7,565 nucleotides of DNA, taken from positions 1 to 7,565 of the forward strand of contig CACXHI010000072.1 in NCBI GenBank assembly GCA_902767395.1. Direction: 5' to 3'. The DNA comes from Oscillospiraceae bacterium (GTDB taxonomy: Bacteria; Bacillota; Clostridia; Oscillospirales; Oscillospiraceae). Position numbers and translations under genes: made by a program. A model generated the notes under the pieces. That model had not been told where the DNA came from. It did not search any database and was given only the letters and a program-made list of their open reading frames with translations. This document shows positions 5,345 through 7,565 of this stretch, in pieces (the first letter of the stretch is position 1; each line of letters begins with the position of its first letter).

Positions 5345-6754
5345 TCATTTTTCTGCAGCTTTCAATATTTTTTTGCAGGGCTTGTTCCAACAACAATCTC
5401 GCGCCGCGCTTCGCACGAGCTCGGGGGTCATCAGCAGAATTGCACTCACGTTTGGCAGCGCCATCCACGCATTGCAGAGATTTGCCGCAGACCACACCCC
5501 CCGCGCGGAGCACCACGGCGCAACAGCCACTGTCAGCGTATACACGATCAAATACAAGGTACGCAGCACGCGGTTGCCCCCCGTGAGTGCATCAAGACAG
5601 GCCGTTCCATAAAAACTCCAGCCGATCACTGTTGTGAAGGAAAACAAAGTCAACATTCCGACGAGCAGGGACATCGAAACTCCTGTTGGAAGCGGGAGTC
5701 CCTGCGCAAAGGCCTGCATAGCGGCGCTGACGCCGTTTCCAGCCGTCTCGGTCACAAGCAAAACCAGTCCGGTTAAGGTACAAACGAGAAAGGTATCAAA
5801 GACGATTGCCGTCATGGAGAGTAAGCCCTGGTCGTCCGGTGTCACGCCCTCGGCTGCGGCAGAAGCAATCGGCGCAGTCCCCAGTCCCGCTTCATGGGAA
5901 AAGACGCCGCGACTGACACCGGCAGTCACGGTTCCCAGAAGTCCGCCAGCGGCAGACGTGGGGTGAAAAGCCCCTTCCACCACCGAAAGCAGGGCGGCGG
6001 GGATTTGTCCTGCAAATCTGAACAGAATCCAGGCACAGCAGAGCAGATAAAGGCCCCCCATGACAGGAACCAGCACGGTTGAAACCCGACTGACCCGTCG
6101 AATCCCGCCGAAGACTACAAGTCCCGTCAGGACAGAAAACACGATTCCGGTCAAAGCCGACGCCAGCGGAATCTGTTTTCCACCGGAGAGTACAATCACG
6201 GTCATTCCCTTTCCGAGTCTGGAGATCAGTGCGGACAGGCAGGCACTGACGCTGCCGATCTGAACGAAGGTACCGACGCCGCAAAGTCCGGCCAGCGCAC
6301 CGAAACAGGAAAAGGCAACCGCAAGCGGTTTCGCCCGCAGGCCAAGTCCCTGCTGAATATAGACGCTCGGCCCGCCGCGCCACAGGCCGTCCGGTCCTCG
6401 CTCTCGGTATCGGACAGACAGAACTCCCTCGACATATTTCAGGGAAAGCCCCGTCACGGCGCTGAGCTCCATCCAGAACAGCGCCCCCGGCCCGCCAATG
6501 GTCAGGGCGGTCGCCACGCCAATCACGTTTCCGGTCCCGATGGTTGCCGACAGGGACGTACAGAGTGCGCCAAACGGAGAAACCCCGCCCTTTTTGTCTC
6601 TCGGTCCACAAAACAGAAGCCGTATCGCGCGTGGAAGGGCCAACAGCGGATAAAAACGCAGACGGAGCATCAGAAAGATCCCCGTACCGAGCAAAAGGAT
6701 CAATAGCGGCCATCCCCACACCGCGCGCTCCAAGCGTTCGAGCATATTCTCCAT
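5345..6754 (-). CDS. Sodium:alanine (AGCS family) symporter
   Basis: A 469-residue, highly hydrophobic membrane protein of the amino acid:cation symporter family (TC 2.A.25, AlsT/AgcS/DagA type), which imports alanine or glycine with Na+ or H+. Family hallmarks are visible: GTGN at residues 73-76, then GVATALTIGGPGALFWME with the GGPG loop at 87-90, then LKYVEGVLSVRYRE, and SHEAGLGTAPIA beginning at S286. About ten or eleven hydrophobic segments can be drawn, beginning with residues 14-30. Length fits the family (about 450-540). Two ATGs compete: the one at 6760 is only one base from the AAGGAGG at 6762-6768, while the one at 6754 is seven bases from it, so 6754 is taken. No terminator is visible between its stop (5345-5347) and the IMPase promoter, so read-through is possible. 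Which amino acid is carried cannot be told. Confidence 0.93.
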   Translation of the reverse strand: MENMLERLERAVWGWPLLILLLGTGIFLMLRLRFYPLLALPRAIRLLFCGPRDKKGGVSPFGALCTSLSATIGTGNVIGVATALTIGGPGALFWMELSAVTGLSLKYVEGVLSVRYRERGPDGLWRGGPSVYIQQGLGLRAKPLAVAFSCFGALAGLCGVGTFVQIGSVSACLSALISRLGKGMTVIVLSGGKQIPLASALTGIVFSVLTGLVVFGGIRRVSRVSTVLVPVMGGLYLLCCAWILFRFAGQIPAALLSVVEGAFHPTSAAGGLLGTVTAGVSRGVFSHEAGLGTAPIASAAAEGVTPDDQGLLSMTAIVFDTFLVCTLTGLVLLVTETAGNGVSAAMQAFAQGLPLPTGVSMSLLVGMLTLFSFTTVIGWSFYGTACLDALTGGNRVLRTLYLIVYTLTVAVAPWCSARGVWSAANLCNAWMALPNVSAILLMTPELVRSAARDCCWNKPCKKILKAAEK

Positions 6755-6761
6755 GCGCATT

Positions 6762-6768
6762 CCTCCTT
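6762..6768 (-). promoter_or_regulatory. Strong ribosome binding site that decides the AGCS start
   Basis: AAGGAGG on the minus strand. The GGAGG core is one base from the ATG at 6760 and seven bases from the in-frame ATG at 6754. Normal spacing favours the second, giving a protein beginning MENMLERLE. Confidence 0.75.
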
Positions 6769-6826
6769 CAAATCCATTTTCACAAACGCTCTCAGGAAAA
6801 CCTATGCGTGAAGCCGAAATTTATGA

Positions 6827-6835
6827 AAAATAACA
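6827..6835 (-). promoter_or_regulatory. Weak candidate -10 element for the AGCS gene
   Basis: On the minus strand TGTTATTTT fits an extended -10 (TGn followed by TATTTT). No good -35 box is found at 16-18 bases; TTTCAC is the nearest. It lies directly beside the -35 box of the divergent murC promoter, so the two could compete. Confidence 0.3.
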
Positions 6836-6836
6836 C

Positions 6837-6865
6837 TTGCACAAACCTGTGAAACATACTATAAT
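6837..6865 (+). promoter_or_regulatory. Probable promoter for murC
   Basis: A perfect TATAAT at 6860-6865, with a weaker TTGCAC at 6837-6842 and a 17-base spacer. Transcription would begin near 6872, leaving a leader of about 60 bases. Just before the ribosome binding site the leader has a small GACTG/CAGTC stem, too short to call regulatory. Confidence 0.6.
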
Positions 6866-6930
6866 AGCGTGAAAGCGTGTTTTAAATCGGGTCGGAGCTT
6901 GGACTGCGGCCCAGTCAGGAGGCATCCGTT

Positions 6931-7565
6931 ATGCGAGAAAAAACCATTCAGGAACTCAGAGCCTGCTTTCAGCCCGGAACGCACGTCCATCTGGTGGGGA
7001 TTTGCGGCGTTTCCATGCGTCCGCTCGCGCTCGTCCTGCGCGGACGCGGGCTGGAGATCAGCGGCTCCGATATGAATTCCTCCGTTTCCATCGACGATCT
7101 GACTGCGCATGGAATTCACGTCTTTTTCGGACACAGCGCAGAGAATATTCGCGGCGCGGCCTGCGTGATTCGCACCGCTGCCGCCCACAACGACAACCCT
7201 GAAATTGCCGCCGCCCGCGCCGCCGGAATTCCCGTGTTTGAGCGCGCTGAAGCTTGGGGCGTGCTGATGCAGGAATACCGCAACGCGATCTGCATCGCCG
7301 GCACACACGGAAAGACGACGACCACCGCCATGGTTACGCATATTTTGATGGAGGCCGCGCTGGACCCCACGGTGATGATCGGCGGCGTTCTGCCGCTTCT
7401 GAACGCCGGGCATCGGGTTGGCAAGGGCGACACCATCATTGCCGAAAGCTGCGAGTACTGCAACTCCTTCCATAATTTCTTCCCTACGGTCGCGGTCATC
7501 AATAATATTGAGGAGGATCATCTGGATTTCTTCAAGGATCTCGGAGAAATCAAAGCCTCCTTCCG
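6931..7565 (+). CDS. murC: UDP-N-acetylmuramate--L-alanine ligase (MurC), C-terminal half cut off by window edge
   Basis: Cytoplasmic ATP-dependent ligase that adds L-alanine to UDP-N-acetylmuramic acid, the first amino acid of the peptidoglycan stem peptide. 211 full codons are present of about 450-460. The N-terminal Rossmann-type UDP-binding domain has LVGICGVSMRPLA (from about residue 21), with Cys25 where MurC usually has Gly. The ATP-binding P-loop is GTHGKTTTT at 124-132. The central domain shows AESCEYCNSF (171-180) and VINNIEEDHLDFF, matching the usual EADE..DxSF and NIE.DH regions, with cysteines at 174 and 177. The sister ligases MurD, MurE and MurF lack this N-terminal GxxG and 'NIEEDHLDFF' combination, and Mpl is the closest alternative. 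The ATG at 6931 is supported by AGGAGG at 6917-6922, eight bases upstream. It is divergent from the AGCS gene and has its own promoter. Confidence 0.9.
   Translation, partial: MREKTIQELRACFQPGTHVHLVGICGVSMRPLALVLRGRGLEISGSDMNSSVSIDDLTAHGIHVFFGHSAENIRGAACVIRTAAAHNDNPEIAAARAAGIPVFERAEAWGVLMQEYRNAICIAGTHGKTTTTAMVTHILMEAALDPTVMIGGVLPLLNAGHRVGKGDTIIAESCEYCNSFHNFFPTVAVINNIEEDHLDFFKDLGEIKASF

Noticed and set aside
5345..5370. CTGCA/TGCAG repeat and A-rich stretch at the end of the AGCS gene as a terminator
   Set aside because: Only five pairs around a long loop, inside the coding region, and not followed by a T-run on the minus strand.
6859..7521. Open frame of 220 codons on the minus strand over murC
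   Set aside because: The plus strand encodes the MurC P-loop and ligase motifs; the antisense frame shows nothing recognisable.

Overview
The window looks like chromosomal DNA from a low-to-mid-GC Gram-positive bacterium, most likely a clostridial anaerobe of the Oscillospiraceae type. Three things point there: strong AGGAGG-like ribosome binding sites, SigA-like TTGACA/TATAAT promoters, and the protein set (PepF, an SPFH/zinc-ribbon protein, an AGCS symporter, a MurC with a cysteine-containing variant motif). This assignment is inference; there is no rRNA or other marker gene. I see no tRNA, rRNA, CRISPR array, insertion sequence or phage gene. Coding density is high and the genes are mostly housekeeping.

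Layout from left to right. (1) 1-1679, minus: oligoendopeptidase F, missing its C-terminus at the window edge. (2) 1680-1912: an AT-rich divergent intergenic region with one good promoter for each flanking gene. (3) 1913-3235, plus: an SPFH-domain protein of the YdjI/'virion core' type ending in three zinc ribbons, followed by a clear intrinsic terminator. (4) 3360-3935, plus: a CDP-alcohol phosphatidyltransferase with its own consensus promoter. (5) 3941-3983: a long hairpin between convergent genes, probably a bidirectional terminator. (6) 3984-4415, minus: a two-CBS-domain protein. (7) 4417-4453: a perfect 14-bp inverted repeat whose 3' arm, in the minus-strand transcript, contains the ribosome binding site of the CBS gene. 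(8) 4470-5264, minus: an inositol-monophosphatase-family enzyme. (9) 5345-6754, minus: a sodium:alanine (AGCS) symporter. (10) 6755-6930: a second divergent intergenic region. (11) 6931-7565, plus: the N-terminal part of MurC, running off the window.

The SPFH gene and the phosphatidyltransferase point the same way but are separated by a terminator and a new promoter, so they are probably separate transcription units. Both concern the membrane: one is predicted to organise or guard it, the other to make its anionic phospholipid. The minus-strand trio AGCS, IMPase and CBS could be read through together, although the IMPase gene seems to have its own extended -10 promoter. The CBS gene has no clear promoter and is probably reached by transcription from upstream, with translation controlled by the hairpin over its ribosome binding site.

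The most interesting non-coding signal is that hairpin. The most interesting protein is the SPFH/triple-zinc-ribbon protein, whose first two ribbons look like a recent tandem duplication. I did not find a convincing new multi-gene system here.
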